Assembly: GCA_902776305.1 (NCBI GenBank)
Contig: CACYPS010000007.1
Location: forward strand, 1-64,000
Direction: 5' to 3'
Source of the DNA: an uncultured Lachnospiraceae bacterium
GTDB taxonomy: Bacteria > Bacillota > Clostridia > Lachnospirales > Lachnospiraceae
DNA length: 64,000 bases
The position numbers and the translations under genes are program-made. Under the pieces are notes generated by a model. It was not told the origin of the DNA. It searched no databases and saw only the letters and a program-made list of their open reading frames with translations. Positions 63,401 to 64,000 of this stretch are shown here, in pieces (the first letter of the stretch is position 1; each line of letters begins with the position of its first letter).

Positions 63401-64000
63401 TTATTTCAGTTCTGCTATGGTCACGCCTGCGTCACCTTCGCCGTATTCACCAAGGCGGAATGACTTAACATGTTTGTTTTTCTTGAGATATTTCTGAACG
63501 CCCTGTCTCAGTTTTCCGGTACCCTTGCCGTGCACGATCCGTACACTCGGAAGATGTGCGAGGGCAGCGTTGTCGATGAACTTGTCGAGTTCCATGCACG
63601 CCTCGTCGACCGTCATACCGAGGAGATTGATTTCCGTGGTCGCCGTGGAAGATTTTTCCATGCGCAGTTTTCCGGTGGAAGACTTTTTAACACCCGGAGC
63701 TTTAATGTCGGTCTCGTCGATTTTCTCCAGATCCGACAGTTTTACTTTCGTCCTCATGATTCCGAGGGTGACGAACAGATAGCCCTTTGAATCCGGGAGT
63801 GAACTGACAGTGCCTTTCAGATTCAGACTGATGACTTTGACCGCATCTCCGATCTTGATGTCTTTTGCGCTCAGTGTTCCGGATTTTGTCTCGGCATTTC
63901 CCAGATCGCCGATGTTCTTGTTCATATCACCGATGCGGTTCCTGAGGTTCTGGCGCTCTTTCTCCATCTCCTTGCCGGAGGCTATGCCGCCGTGCTTTGC
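63401..64000 (-). CDS. mutS2: Endonuclease MutS2, C-terminal part (cut by window edge)
   Basis: Only the last about 200 residues are in the window; the frame stays open to the right edge, so this is a partial gene and not a small one. A coiled-coil segment (KEMEKERQNLRNRIGDMNKN) leads to a KOW-like beta domain (IKIGDAVKVISLNLKGTVSSLPDSKGYLFVTLGIMRTKV) and the Smr nuclease domain (INLLGMTVDEACMELDKFIDNAALAHLPSVRIVHGKGTGKLRQGVQKYLKKNKHVKSFRLG). HGKGTGKLR is the Smr signature. MutS2 acts in recombination control and in rescue of collided ribosomes. The gene order mutS2, then the two-component pair, is on one strand. Confidence 0.93.
   Translation of the reverse strand, partial: AKHGGIASGKEMEKERQNLRNRIGDMNKNIGDLGNAETKSGTLSAKDIKIGDAVKVISLNLKGTVSSLPDSKGYLFVTLGIMRTKVKLSDLEKIDETDIKAPGVKKSSTGKLRMEKSSTATTEINLLGMTVDEACMELDKFIDNAALAHLPSVRIVHGKGTGKLRQGVQKYLKKNKHVKSFRLGEYGEGDAGVTIAELK

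Overview
The window looks like chromosome of a Gram-positive Clostridia, most likely a Lachnospiraceae-type anaerobe. This is inferred from the gene order rpsF-ssb-rpsR-gdpP-rplI-dnaB, purine-rich Shine-Dalgarno sites before nearly every gene, lipobox lipoproteins, a class B sortase, TagG/TagH-like export genes, and secreted proteins with MBG/Ig-like repeats. I recognise no tRNA, rRNA, prophage or intact insertion sequence.

Layout. (1) 1-10.6 kb is accessory DNA. It holds a truncated CARF-like ORF beside a lone CRISPR-repeat fragment, two copies of an unrecognised 147-residue protein behind a duplicated intergenic module, two large secreted transglutaminase-fold proteins that lack the catalytic Cys, a lipoprotein, a small membrane protein, and a CRISPR array of 18 repeats and 17 spacers with no cas gene in view. 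(2) 10.6-24.6 kb is mixed housekeeping: a Nudix hydrolase with an interrupted Nudix box, a thioesterase, a histidine phosphatase, a BMP-type lipoprotein, a CapA-like protein, bioY behind a BirA-type operator, a membrane protein, a phosphoesterase, a cytosolic BMP fusion protein and an rRNA-methyltransferase-like gene. The intergenic gaps here are full of dispersed and tandem repeats. (3) 24.8-27.8 kb is a GH2 beta-galactosidase. (4) 27.9-40.9 kb is a surface-glycopolymer locus: an initiating phosphoglycosyl transferase fused to a second glycosyltransferase, a GT2, a Stealth phosphotransferase, two glycosyltransferase/CDP-glycerol-phosphotransferase fusions, a TagG/TagH-like ABC exporter and an acyltransferase. 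The likely product is a phosphodiester-linked, teichoic-acid-like or capsular polymer. (5) 41.4-51.4 kb holds an aminotransferase, an L,D-transpeptidase, a class B sortase, a sirtuin translationally coupled to a secreted papain-like protease with lectin repeats, and a cohesin-like surface protein. (6) 52-64 kb is the core ribosomal/replication operon, glyA, a VanW protein, an AIR-synthase-like protein, a two-component system and the end of mutS2.

The strongest leads for something new are the duplicated 147-residue gene with its about 104-bp upstream module, repeated three times at one copy; the CARF/CRISPR remnants on either side of that region; a seven-unit tandem array of identical hairpins; a roughly 255-bp palindromic element present twice; dispersed repeats that form the 3' ends of two genes; and the split Nudix box. 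All functional statements rest on motif reading only; no database search was possible.
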